Both the position numbers and the translations under genes were made by a program. A DNA stretch of 21,453 bases from Actinomycetes bacterium (GTDB taxonomy: Bacteria > Actinomycetota > Acidimicrobiia > Acidimicrobiales > RAAP-2), in assembly GCA_021801615.1 (NCBI GenBank), contig JAJYXS010000142.1:1-21453 (forward strand). Direction: 5' to 3'. Under the pieces are notes generated by a model. That model was given only the letters and a program-made list of their open reading frames with translations, had not been told where the DNA came from and searched no databases. Below, piece by piece: positions 5,968 to 14,244 of this stretch. Each line of letters opens with the position of its first letter. The first letter of the stretch is position 1.

Positions 5968-8814
5968 ATGGCGCGAGTCGAAGCCGGTGACGAGCTGGTG
6001 CTCGCCGAAGTGAAGGCGCTGTGCGCCGACCTTCGCGGGCGACCGATCGAGGTGCACCTCGACAGCGACCTTCGTGCCGAACTGGGACTGGACAGCCTCG
6101 CCATGGTCGAGCTCGTCGACCGCATCGGCCAAGCAGCCGGGGTGGACCTGGGCGAGGACGTGCTCAGCAGCGCTGCGACCCCGAGGGATCTCTCCCGGGC
6201 GCTCCAGGAGGCCACGCGACGCAGTGAGACGACCACGACGGCGCCGGAGGCCCCGAGCGGGCCTGTGGGAGCACCGACGAACGGCCCCGCGCCGGTGCCA
6301 CCTGCGGTCGGCGGCGCGACCGTCTCGACCCTGAACGAAGCCCTGGTCCTGCACGCGGCGACCCGCCCGGACCAGCTCACGATCCGGCTCCTCGGGGCGG
6401 ACAAGCCCGCGGGCGGCGAGGAGATCACCTACGGCGCGCTCTTGACGGAGTCCCAGACCCTGGCTCTCGCGCTCGTCGACGACGGTCTCTCCTTCGGCGA
6501 GCGGGTCGCGATCATGCTGCCGACCGAGCGCGCGTACTTCAGCGTCTTCTTCGGCATCCTTCTCGCAGGCGGCGTCCCGGTCCCCCTGTACCCGCCGGCC
6601 GATCCCGCCAGGCTCGCGGAACAGCTCACCCGGCTCGCCGGCGTGCTGCGCAACGCCGGCGCCGTCGCGCTGGTGACGGTCCCCGAGGCGATCGCGGCGG
6701 CGCGACTGCTCTCGGTGCAGGTCCCCTCCCTGACGAGAGTGCGGACGCCTGCGGAGCTGTTGGAGCGACGCGCCACGGGCTCCCTCCTGCCAGAAGTACG
6801 CCCGGACGACATCGCCCTCATCCAGTACACCTCTGGCAGCACCGGTGACCCGAAGGGCGTCGTGCTCACCCACGCGCAGCTGCTGGCCAACATGCGCGCC
6901 ATGGCGGAGGCGGCCCGTCTGTCCTCCGCGGACGTCGTCGTCTCGTGGCTGCCGCTGTACCACGACATGGGGCTGATCGGGCTCTGGCACACGCCGCTCG
7001 TCTACGGCGTGCCGTTCGTCGTCATGTCCCCCCTTTCCTTCCTCGCCCGTCCGGTGCGTTGGCTCGAGGCGATCACCGCTTACTCCGGCACGATCTCTGC
7101 TGCACCCGACTTCGCCTACCACGCGTGCGCCGAGCGGATCACCGACGCCGAGCTCTCAGGGCTCGACCTCTCGAGCTGGCGCCTCGCGTTCGACGGCTCC
7201 GAAGCCGTGAGCGCAGCCGTCGTCGACGCGTTCACGAAGCGCTTCGCGCCGGTCGGCTTTCGTCCGGAGGCGATGTGCCCGGCCTACGGCCTCGCCGAAG
7301 CAGGAGTCGGCATCGCCTTCAGCCCGCTCGGTCGTGGCCCGCGGGTGGAGACCGTCTCTCGTGCAGTCCTCGCTCGCTCGGGCCGGGCGGTGCTCGTGCC
7401 CGGTGACGAGCGCTCCGCCGTCTCGATCGTCGGTTGCGGGTACCCGCTCCCCGGCTACGAGATCCGGATCGTCGGTCCCGGAGACCGCGACCTGCCCGAG
7501 CGCCACGAAGGACGGGTCCTCTGCCGCGGCCCGTCGCTCACCGACCGCTACTTCGCGAACGAGGCAGCTTCCGCAGCGCTCTGGCAGCATGGCTGGCTGG
7601 ACACCGGGGACCTGGGCTACCTCGCCGACGGCGAGCTGTTCCTCACCGGGCGCGCGAAGGACCTCATCATCCGCGGCGGCCGGAACCTGCACCCTGAGGA
7701 CCTCGAAGCCGCGCTGAGGGGTGTCCAGGGCATCGAGCCCGACGGCGTCGCGGCGTTCTCCTCCTCCGACGTCCGGCTCGGGACCGAGCGGCTCGTCGTC
7801 GTCGCCGAGACCTCCGTCGGGGGGGCGGCCGAACGTGCCGCGCTCGAGGACGCGATCCGTCGCCGGGCGGTCGATCTCTTCGGGCTGGCTCCCGACGAGA
7901 TCGTGCTCGTCCCACCGAGGTCGATCCTGCGGACGGCGAGCGGCAAGGTGCGCCGCGCTGCGACCCGGGCCGCGCTCGAGCGGGGCCGGCTGGGCAAGGC
8001 ACCCCGCCCGCGGCCGCTGCAGCTCGCGGAAGAGGCGTCGTCACAACTGGGCCCGAGCGCCAGGTGGATCGCCGGCGCCCTCGCCACATGGGCGTTCGGC
8101 GGCATCGCATGGGTCGTCGCGCTGCTCCACGCGGCCCTTCTCGCGGCAGCTCTCCAGCTCCCCATTCCTCTGCGCGCGCGCTGGTGGCTCACCCGGGCCG
8201 CCGCACGGTCGCTCTCCTGGGTCCTTGGGATCCCAGTCGACGTCGACGGAACGATGCCGGCCGAGGACGTGCCGGCGATCGTGGTGGCCAACCACCCGAG
8301 CTTTCTCGACGCGGTCGTCCTCATCGTGGCGTCGGCGTCCCCGCTCACCTTCGTGACGAGCACCGAGCTCCGCTCGAAGCCCGTCGTCGGAGCGTTCCTC
8401 GAGCGCCTCGGGTGCGCCTTCGTGGCGCGCGGAGAGCCGGCACGTGCAGAACGCGACCTCGAGACGCTGACGGATCTCGTCCGAACCGGCCACCGCCTCG
8501 TCGTCTTCCCCGAGGGGTCGCTCGCCCGAGCGCCCGGAGTGCGGCCGTTCCACTTGGGCGCGTTCGCCGTCGCGGCCACGACGAGGTGCCCGATCGTGCC
8601 CGTCGCGATCCGAGGCACGCGCGGCGTGCTGCCACCGGGCTCCTACCTCGCACGGCGAGGCCGGGTCGCGCTCGCCGTCGGCCGCCCCGTGGACGCCCCC
8701 GCTGCGGACTTCGCCGCCGAGGCCGCCCTCTCCGAGGTCGTGCGGCGAGACATCGCGCAGATGGCCGGCCTCCCGCTCATGGGCGAACCCGGGACCCCGA
8801 CCCCCGCCTCGTAA
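5968..8814 (+). CDS. Three-domain ACP / acyl-adenylating enzyme (FAAL-like) / PlsC acyltransferase fusion
   Basis: 948 residues in three modules. Residues about 10-85 are an acyl-carrier-protein-like domain with LGLDSLAMVEL, where Ser43 is the likely phosphopantetheine site. A Thr/Pro/Ala-rich linker runs to about 118. Residues about 120-690 are an ANL adenylating enzyme: P-loop YTSGSTGDPKG from 287, SWLPLYHDMG at 326-335 (typical of fatty acyl-AMP ligases), DTGD at 545-548, GRAKDLIIRGGRN, and the catalytic Lys at 660. A hydrophobic stretch (about 697-735) follows, then a PlsC/LPLAT domain with NHPSFLD (775-781, the NHxxxxD box) and FPEGS (847-851). By family, it should activate a fatty acid to acyl-AMP, load it on a carrier and acylate a glycerolipid or lysolipid at the membrane. 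The ATG has GGAAGG upstream. Escherichia coli Aas has the two catalytic domains in the opposite order. Whether it is a FAAL or a CoA ligase is not settled. Confidence 0.9.
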   Translation: MARVEAGDELVLAEVKALCADLRGRPIEVHLDSDLRAELGLDSLAMVELVDRIGQAAGVDLGEDVLSSAATPRDLSRALQEATRRSETTTTAPEAPSGPVGAPTNGPAPVPPAVGGATVSTLNEALVLHAATRPDQLTIRLLGADKPAGGEEITYGALLTESQTLALALVDDGLSFGERVAIMLPTERAYFSVFFGILLAGGVPVPLYPPADPARLAEQLTRLAGVLRNAGAVALVTVPEAIAAARLLSVQVPSLTRVRTPAELLERRATGSLLPEVRPDDIALIQYTSGSTGDPKGVVLTHAQLLANMRAMAEAARLSSADVVVSWLPLYHDMGLIGLWHTPLVYGVPFVVMSPLSFLARPVRWLEAITAYSGTISAAPDFAYHACAERITDAELSGLDLSSWRLAFDGSEAVSAAVVDAFTKRFAPVGFRPEAMCPAYGLAEAGVGIAFSPLGRGPRVETVSRAVLARSGRAVLVPGDERSAVSIVGCGYPLPGYEIRIVGPGDRDLPERHEGRVLCRGPSLTDRYFANEAASAALWQHGWLDTGDLGYLADGELFLTGRAKDLIIRGGRNLHPEDLEAALRGVQGIEPDGVAAFSSSDVRLGTERLVVVAETSVGGAAERAALEDAIRRRAVDLFGLAPDEIVLVPPRSILRTASGKVRRAATRAALERGRLGKAPRPRPLQLAEEASSQLGPSARWIAGALATWAFGGIAWVVALLHAALLAAALQLPIPLRARWWLTRAAARSLSWVLGIPVDVDGTMPAEDVPAIVVANHPSFLDAVVLIVASASPLTFVTSTELRSKPVVGAFLERLGCAFVARGEPARAERDLETLTDLVRTGHRLVVFPEGSLARAPGVRPFHLGAFAVAATTRCPIVPVAIRGTRGVLPPGSYLARRGRVALAVGRPVDAPAADFAAEAALSEVVRRDIAQMAGLPLMGEPGTPTPAS

Positions 8815-8842
8815 TCACCCACGGGACGCCAGGGACTCCAGG

Positions 8843-10246
8843 GTGTGCACCACGGGGGGCGACCCTGACGCCGGTCCGGGTCCAGCACAGCTCGGCGTGA
8901 TAGGCGCCATCCCGACCTCCAGGGAGGGCGGCGAAGAGGGCCCCGGACGACCTCGGTCTCCCGCATACCTGCGGCTGCTCCTCACCCTGCTCTTGCCGGC
9001 GGCACTGTTCAACTCCTACGACGGCGAGCTGAGGGCGGTGCTGCTCAGTCAGTTGAAGGACGCCTTCCACGTGGGCACCGCGGCTGTCGGGATCGCCAAC
9101 ATCCCGATCGGGGCCGGTCAGTTCATCGCGTTCTTCGTGGTGCTCGCCGCCGACAGGATCGGACGACGCCCGATCCTGATGTGGTCGATCCTCGGCTACA
9201 CGGCGTGCACCACGCTCAGCGCGGTCTCCTGGAACCTCTGGTCGTTCGCCGCGTTCCAGTTCGGGACGCAGGTCTTCATCGGTGCCGAGTTCGGCGTGGC
9301 GGTCACGCTGCTCGCAGAGGAGGTGCCGCCCGCCCACCGAGGCCGGTACCTCTCGTGGCTGCTGCTCGTCAGCCCGCTCGGAGCAGTGCTCGCAGGCGTG
9401 CTGGTCGCAGTCGGGTTCCTCCACAACCCGATCGGGTGGCGAATGTTCTTCCTCCTCGCCGCGGTCCCGCTCCTCGTGGTGGCCGTCGCCCGTCGCAAGC
9501 TGCAGGAGAGCGAGGCGTACTTGCACGCCCGGGCCGCCCGGGCCTCCTCGCCCAGGCGCTCGGCGCGCGAAGCGGTCGTCAGCTCGGTCGCGGTCTTTGC
9601 CCGCGCGACGCGGCTGCGGGTCTCGGCGGTGGGAGGCATCGCCTTCGTCCAGGGCCTGGGATCAGCCGCAGCCGTCGGATGGTGGACGTACTACGCGGAG
9701 CACGAACGGCACTTCGGCACCGGCACGGCCGGTGCCTTCTTCGCCGCCGCAGCCCTCGTCAGCGTGCTCGGCTACCTCTGGTGCGGCCGGATGATGGACC
9801 GGATCGGGCGTCGGCCGACCGCGGTGGTCTACGTGCTCGCGGCCGTGGTCTGCGCCGTGCTCACGTTCCAGGTGACCGATCGCTGGGTGATGCTGCCGTT
9901 CCTCATCGGCACTGCGTTCTTCGGGGTCGGCATCGCACCGGTCCTCTCCGCCTTCGCGACCGAGCTGTTCCCGACGACGATCCGCGCGCAGGCGTCGGCG
10001 TGGATCCGCAACGGCTTCGGCAACACCGGCTCGGTCCTCGGCCCGGCGCTCGTCGGGATCCTCGGAGCGAGCGCAGCACCGCTGCACAGCATCGGGGTGG
10101 CGGTCAGCGCGCTCGTGGCCATCTCCGTCCTTGCAGTGCCCGTCATCGTGTGGGCCATCCCGGAGACCAAAGCGGCGCAGCTCGACGAGGCGGAGGCGAA
10201 CGCAGAGGCGGGGGCGGACGGGCAGCGGTCCGGTTTCGTATCCTGA
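8843..10246 (+). CDS. MFS transporter (sugar-porter / aromatic-acid symporter-like)
   Basis: A 467-residue polytopic membrane protein with about 12 helices. The loop motif DRIGRRP occurs in both halves (residues 104-110 and 319-325), and PETK at 440-443 closes the last helix, as in the sugar-porter and aromatic-acid/H+ symporter families. The GTG start has AGGGA (8831-8835) seven bases upstream, giving a hydrophilic N-terminal stretch of about 40 residues. It begins 28 bases after the ACP/adenylation/PlsC gene on the same strand, so the two are probably co-transcribed. The substrate is not recognisable. Lysophospholipid, a fatty acid derivative or an unrelated organic acid are all possible. 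Confidence 0.85.
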   Translation: MCTTGGDPDAGPGPAQLGVIGAIPTSREGGEEGPGRPRSPAYLRLLLTLLLPAALFNSYDGELRAVLLSQLKDAFHVGTAAVGIANIPIGAGQFIAFFVVLAADRIGRRPILMWSILGYTACTTLSAVSWNLWSFAAFQFGTQVFIGAEFGVAVTLLAEEVPPAHRGRYLSWLLLVSPLGAVLAGVLVAVGFLHNPIGWRMFFLLAAVPLLVVAVARRKLQESEAYLHARAARASSPRRSAREAVVSSVAVFARATRLRVSAVGGIAFVQGLGSAAAVGWWTYYAEHERHFGTGTAGAFFAAAALVSVLGYLWCGRMMDRIGRRPTAVVYVLAAVVCAVLTFQVTDRWVMLPFLIGTAFFGVGIAPVLSAFATELFPTTIRAQASAWIRNGFGNTGSVLGPALVGILGASAAPLHSIGVAVSALVAISVLAVPVIVWAIPETKAAQLDEAEANAEAGADGQRSGFVS

Positions 10247-10396
10247 AGGCTCGAAGTCCGCAGGCCACCCTCGCAACGGCGCGGACGGCACACGGTCCCA
10301 AGCCGACGCGTCCGGGACGGCCGAGGCCCGAGCGCCCGTGCCGATGACGCGCAGACTCGAGGCGACAACGAGACGAAAGTCGAGAAGGGAGCCGAA

Positions 10397-11137
10397 GTGG
10401 CGCAACGTACTGTGGAGATCCAGACCCCGGACGGGACCTGCCCGGCCGCGCTCAGCGTTCCCGAGGGCGAGGGGCCCTGGCCAGCGGTCATCATGTACGC
10501 CGACGCGGGAGGGATGCGCGACACGATCCGCCAGATGGGCGAGCGGCTGTCCTCCCTCGGCTACGTGGTCCTCGTGCCCGACTTCTACTACCGCAACGGT
10601 CCTTACGGCCCCGTCGACATGCGCACGGCGTTCTCCACGAAGGAGTCGGCCGAGAAGATCATGGCCATGATGCAGGGCTACACCGCCGACAAGGTGGTGC
10701 GTGACGCCGCGGCCTTCGTCGACTACCTCGACTCACTGCCCGAGAAGAAGCCAGGAGGTGTGGGCACCACCGGCTACTGCATGGGAGGCAGGCTCTCGCT
10801 CGTGGTCGCGGCCAACCTGGGCGCGCGTGTCGCCGCGGCGGCCTCCTTCCACGGGGGGAACCTCGCCAAGGCCGACGACCCGGACAGCCCGCACCACAAG
10901 GCCGGCGCGATCAGGGCCGCCGTGTACGTCGCGGGGGCGAGCGAGGACCCTTCGTTCCCCGACGAGCAGAAGGACCTGCTCGAGAGGTCCCTGACCGAGG
11001 CCGGCGTCACCCACACGATCGAGACCTACGACGCGCACCACGGCTTCGCGGTGCCGGACAACGCGAGCTACGACGAGGCGGCCGCCGAGCGTCACTGGAA
11101 GGCCACCGAGCAGTTCTTCGGATCCGCTCTCGCGTGA
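10397..11137 (+). CDS. Dienelactone hydrolase family protein
   Basis: 246 residues with the alpha/beta-hydrolase fold of the dienelactone hydrolase family, which normally opens 4-carboxymethylenebut-2-en-4-olide in chlorocatechol breakdown but includes many enzymes of unknown substrate. The nucleophile elbow is GYCMGG with Cys128. The likely acid is Asp184 (GASEDPSFP) and the likely base is His215 (DAHHGF), so the Cys-Asp-His triad looks complete. The GTG start has AAGGGAG (10385-10391) at good spacing. A 150-base gap separates it from the MFS gene, with no clear promoter or terminator seen there. The stop overlaps the next gene in GTGA. Confidence 0.9.
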   Translation: MAQRTVEIQTPDGTCPAALSVPEGEGPWPAVIMYADAGGMRDTIRQMGERLSSLGYVVLVPDFYYRNGPYGPVDMRTAFSTKESAEKIMAMMQGYTADKVVRDAAAFVDYLDSLPEKKPGGVGTTGYCMGGRLSLVVAANLGARVAAAASFHGGNLAKADDPDSPHHKAGAIRAAVYVAGASEDPSFPDEQKDLLERSLTEAGVTHTIETYDAHHGFAVPDNASYDEAAAERHWKATEQFFGSALA

Positions 11138-11475
11138 TCGAGGTCAGCGAGGAGCGCTTCGAGCAGCTCGTGTCGGATGCGCTCGACTCGCTGCCTCCGG
11201 AGCTCGGGAGCCGCATCGACAACGTAGCCGTCGTGGTCGCAGACGGCACGCCCGAAAGCCCGCTGCTCGGGCTCTACGAGGGGATCCCGCTCACCAAGAG
11301 AACCATCGGGTACGCAGGGGTGGCGCCCGACCGGATCACCATCTTCCGCCTGCCGATCCTGGCTCGCAGCGCCACCGAGGCCGAGGTCCGAGAGCAGGTC
11401 CGCCGAACCGTCCTCCACGAAGTCGGCCACCACTTCGGCATCAGCGACCCCCGGCTGCGCGAGCTGGGCTGGTGA
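11134..11475 (+). CDS. Small zincin-like metallopeptidase (Zincin_1 / DUF1025 family)
   Basis: A 113-residue protein with HEVGHHFGISD near the C-terminus, i.e. the HExxHxxGxxD zinc-binding box with the catalytic Glu. Length and motif position fit the small actinobacterial zincin-like family known as DUF1025/Zincin_1. There is no signal peptide or membrane segment, so it should be cytoplasmic. Its substrate is unknown. The GTG start overlaps the dienelactone hydrolase stop by 4 bases, which suggests coupled translation, but no functional link between the two families is known to me. Confidence 0.88.
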   Translation: MIEVSEERFEQLVSDALDSLPPELGSRIDNVAVVVADGTPESPLLGLYEGIPLTKRTIGYAGVAPDRITIFRLPILARSATEAEVREQVRRTVLHEVGHHFGISDPRLRELGW

Positions 11476-11517
11476 GCCGCCACGACGGGCTCGGTCGCGT
11501 CGGTCGGCTCTGAGGGC

Positions 11518-11559
11518 CGGGGAGCGCCGAGCGGCGTCAGGGCCGACGACAGCTCCCCG
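11518..11559. terminator. Possible hairpin between convergent genes
   Basis: CGGGGAGC (11518-11525) and GCTCCCCG (11552-11559) form an 8-bp stem around a 26-base GC-rich loop, in the 97-base gap between the zincin stop and the stop of the leftward MFS gene. GTCGGC/GCCGAC elements nearby could form competing stems. No T-tract is present. Confidence 0.3.
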
Positions 11560-11572
11560 TCGGCCGGGTGGG

Positions 11573-13120
11573 CTATGCGGTCGCCGCCCCCGGACTTGCG
11601 TCGCCGGGCTGCTCGCGGCGCGATTCCTTGTACACGCGTGCGGCGGTGCGCACCCCCCAGCTTCCCGCGCAGGCCATTGCGGTCAGCGTGCACACGGCGC
11701 CACAGGCGATCAACACCGCCCAGGCCAGGTGGCTCGCGGTCGTGAGCCGGTCGGCCGCCGCGCCGGAGAGGTGGCCCGAGCCGAGGCTGGTGGCGCTCAC
11801 CAGTGAGCCCATGACGGCGACCCCGAGCACGCTGCCGAGTTGCCGGGCGGTCGATGCGATGGCCGCCGCCACGCCCGCTCGCTCCGGCGGCATGCCGCTC
11901 ACCGCGGTGTGAGTGATCGGAGGGTTCACGAGCCCGAACCCGCACCCGAGGATCGTGTAGCACGCGGCGAGGCGGAGCAAGCTCGTCACCGGATCGAGGT
12001 CCAAGAGCATCGCGCCGCCTGCAGCGATGCAGATCCCACCTGCCGCCATGGGCGCCCGCGACCCGAAGCGCCCGACGAGGTTCCCCGCGACGATGCAGCA
12101 CACGGCGATCGCGGCGGTCGCCGGCAGGATCATGACGCCCGCGGCCAACGCGGAGTCCCCTCGGACGTCCTGGAGGTAGAGCGTGTTCACGAAGAGGAAG
12201 CCGAACAAGGCCATGAAGCTCGTCACCGCGATGACCGTCGCGGCCGAGAACGGCGGGCTGCGAAAGAAGCGCGCTTCGAGGAGCGGCTCCGTTCTGCGAC
12301 GCTCGACGACCAGGAGCAAGACCAGGCCGACCCCTCCCGCGCAGAACATGCCCACGATGAGCGCCGATCCCCACCCGGCCGAAGACCCTTCGATCACGCC
12401 GTAGGTGACGGTGGCGAACACGACGATCATGAGCAACTGCCCGGCCGGGTCGAACGCCCGGGGGCGCGGCGCGCGCGACTCCGGCACCGTCCGTCTGGCG
12501 AGCCACCAGGTCAGCAGGCCGATCGGGACGTTGATCCAGAACACCGATCGCCACCCCACGCTCGTGACCAGCGTCCCTCCGATGATCGGCCCCGCGGCGA
12601 TGCCCAGCCCGAAGACGGCGCTCCACACCCCGAGCGCTCGAGCACGCTCGACGGGGTCCGTGAACACCTGGCGAACGATGGAGAGCGACGCCGGAACGAG
12701 CAGGCACCCTCCGAGCGCTTGCGCCATGCGGAACGCGATGAGCGTCTCGACGCTCGGCGCGACGCTGCACAGCGCCGAGCCGAGCGTGAACATGAGCAAC
12801 CCGCTCGTGAACATCCGCCGCCGGCCGAAGCGGTCCCCCATCGACCCCGACAGCAGCAGCAGGCTCGCCAGCACCAGCAGGTAGGCGTCCGCGACCCACT
12901 GGAGGTCGGCAACGTCCGCGTGGAGGGCGCGATGGATGGTCGGAAGTGCGACGTTGAGCCCGCTGCTGTCGATGTAGGCCATGAAGAGGCTCATGCTGCA
13001 CACGACGAGGACCGCGTAGCGACGGTCGACGGCCCGGGCGCCGAGTCCGAAGGACGCGATCACCCCGGGAGCGGCGATACCAGCAGGGATCCCTGACCGA
13101 CTGCCCGAGGCCGCCGTCAC
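11573..13120 (-). CDS. MFS transporter, DHA2 (EmrB/QacA-like, 14-helix) family
   Basis: About 515 residues and strongly hydrophobic, with the DHA2 hallmarks: YIDSSGLNVALP in the first helix (about residues 49-60), QWVADAYLL in helix 2, loop motif GDRFGRRR at about 95-102, and a GLGIAAGPIIGG motif C typical of drug:H+ antiporters. The family exports drugs or other amphiphiles by proton exchange; the substrate here is unknown. The GTG at 13120 was chosen because GAGGG lies six bases upstream. An in-frame GTG at 13180 would add 20 Arg/Pro-rich residues and overlap the amidohydrolase by 26 bases. It follows the amidohydrolase by 34 bases on the same strand, so the two are probably one operon. Confidence 0.87.
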   Translation of the reverse strand: MTAASGSRSGIPAGIAAPGVIASFGLGARAVDRRYAVLVVCSMSLFMAYIDSSGLNVALPTIHRALHADVADLQWVADAYLLVLASLLLLSGSMGDRFGRRRMFTSGLLMFTLGSALCSVAPSVETLIAFRMAQALGGCLLVPASLSIVRQVFTDPVERARALGVWSAVFGLGIAAGPIIGGTLVTSVGWRSVFWINVPIGLLTWWLARRTVPESRAPRPRAFDPAGQLLMIVVFATVTYGVIEGSSAGWGSALIVGMFCAGGVGLVLLLVVERRRTEPLLEARFFRSPPFSAATVIAVTSFMALFGFLFVNTLYLQDVRGDSALAAGVMILPATAAIAVCCIVAGNLVGRFGSRAPMAAGGICIAAGGAMLLDLDPVTSLLRLAACYTILGCGFGLVNPPITHTAVSGMPPERAGVAAAIASTARQLGSVLGVAVMGSLVSATSLGSGHLSGAAADRLTTASHLAWAVLIACGAVCTLTAMACAGSWGVRTAARVYKESRREQPGDASPGAATA

Positions 13121-13154
13121 CCCCGGCCCTCGGCGAGGGACGGCTCGCCGAGGA

Positions 13155-14069
13155 TCAGTCCGAGGTGGACGAGGCTTCACGGCGACCGAGCTTCAGCAGT
13201 GCCACGGCGTTCTCCTTCAAGATCAGCTTGCGCACCTCGTCGCGGATGGCCGTCTTCTCGAAGTCTGCGAGCCACCGGTCCGGCGTGAGCACCGGGTAGT
13301 CCGATCCGAACAGCATCTTGTGGCGCAAAAGCGTGTTCGCGTACTGGACGAGGTTCGCCGGGAAGTACTTCGGCGACCACCCTGACAGGTCGATGTAGAC
13401 CGTCGGCTTGTGCAAGCAGACCGACAGCGCCTCGTCCTGCCACGGGAACGACGGGTGGGCGAGGACGATCGGGAGGTCGGGGAAGTCGGCGGCCAGCTCG
13501 TCGACGAACATCGGGTTCGAGTACTTGAGGAGGACCCCGCCACCGCCGCGCACTCCCGCGCCGACCCCCGTGGTGCCCGTATGGAACAAGGCAGGCACCT
13601 GCAACTCCTCGATCGCCGCATAGAGCGGGTAGAACGCGCGCTCGTTCGGGTAGAAGGCCTGGAGGTTCGGGTGGAACTTGAACCCGCGCACCCCGTGCTC
13701 GGCGACGAGCCTCCGTGCCGCAGTCACCGCGGCCTTGCCGGCGTGGGGGTCGAGGCTGGCAAAGGGGATGACCACGTCGGCGTGGTCCTTGGCCAGCGCT
13801 GCGATCTCCTCGTTGGTGACCGCCGGCGGCTCGCCGGTCGCGCTGGTCGCGTCGACGGTGAACGCCACGCAGGCCATCTTGCGCCTGCGGTAGTAGTCCG
13901 CCATCTGGGGAACGGTCGTCGCCGTCACCTCGGTCCGGAAGTAGCGAGCCATCGCCTCGGCGCCCTCGGGCCCGTGCTCGACCTGGTCGAGCGAGCCGGC
14001 CCGCGCGCCGACCGACATCCATACGTGCGTGTGCACGTCCAGCGCGACGATCTCGTCGACGTCGATCAC
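13155..14069 (-). CDS. Metal-dependent amidohydrolase (Amidohydro_2, ACMSD / CouO-like)
   Basis: 304 residues forming a TIM-barrel metal enzyme. Visible ligands are His13 and His15 (DVHTHVW), Lys131/His133 (GFKFHPN), His163 (LFHTG), His205 (AHPSFPW) and Asp257 (GSDYP). The pattern with HPSFPW and DLSGWSPKYFP recalls proteins often annotated as 4-hydroxyphenyl-beta-ketoacyl-CoA hydrolase (CouO of p-coumarate breakdown) or as gamma-resorcylate / ACMS decarboxylase relatives; I cannot separate these by eye. The GTG start at 14069 has AAGGGG six bases upstream, so longer in-frame starts (to 14351) are unlikely. It lies divergent to a GntR regulator, which may control it. It probably acts in the cytoplasm on a ring-derived or acyl-CoA substrate. 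Confidence 0.85.
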   Translation of the reverse strand: MIDVDEIVALDVHTHVWMSVGARAGSLDQVEHGPEGAEAMARYFRTEVTATTVPQMADYYRRRKMACVAFTVDATSATGEPPAVTNEEIAALAKDHADVVIPFASLDPHAGKAAVTAARRLVAEHGVRGFKFHPNLQAFYPNERAFYPLYAAIEELQVPALFHTGTTGVGAGVRGGGGVLLKYSNPMFVDELAADFPDLPIVLAHPSFPWQDEALSVCLHKPTVYIDLSGWSPKYFPANLVQYANTLLRHKMLFGSDYPVLTPDRWLADFEKTAIRDEVRKLILKENAVALLKLGRREASSTSD

Positions 14070-14188
14070 GCCAGCCCCTTTCCTGCGGAGGCGACCGCTT
14101 CGGCGTCGCATGCGGGCCGTCTCCGCCCTCACCTTGCCACATGCTCGTGGGCTCTCCGGCCGCCAGGGGGCCGCTGGATCCTCGAGAT

Positions 14189-14237
14189 GGATTGTTCGAA
14201 CGGATTGTTGACAATTCCGTAGACACTCATGTAGCTT
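14189..14237 (+). promoter_or_regulatory. Candidate gntR promoter overlapped by a FadR-type operator
   Basis: ATTGT-TG-ACAAT (14204-14215) is a perfect inverted repeat that fits the TTGT-Nx-ACAA form of FadR/FCD-class GntR operators. It overlaps a consensus -35 box, TTGACA (14208-14213); TAGCTT (14232-14237) is a weak -10 at 18-base spacing. GGATTGTT occurs twice (14189-14196 and 14202-14209), giving a second half-site 13 bases upstream. The gene's GTG at 14245 is 7 bases after the -10, so the transcript could be leaderless. The position suggests self-repression and possible control of the divergent amidohydrolase operon. Confidence 0.5.
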
Positions 14238-14244
14238 CCGGCCG

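Noticed and set aside
5893..7122. 409-residue leftward frame opposite the acyl-adenylating gene
   Set aside because: It is antisense to a gene with clear ACP and ANL motifs, has biased composition and matches no family I recognise.
11274..13001. 575-residue leftward open frame
   Set aside because: It is a shifted-frame shadow of the DHA2 MFS gene on the same strand, Arg/His-rich and without hydrophobic helices.
13121..13180. Upstream GTG start (13180) for the DHA2 MFS gene
   Set aside because: It lacks a clear ribosome site and adds a Pro/Arg-rich stretch inside the amidohydrolase end; GTG 13120 has GAGGG at six bases. Not fully excluded.
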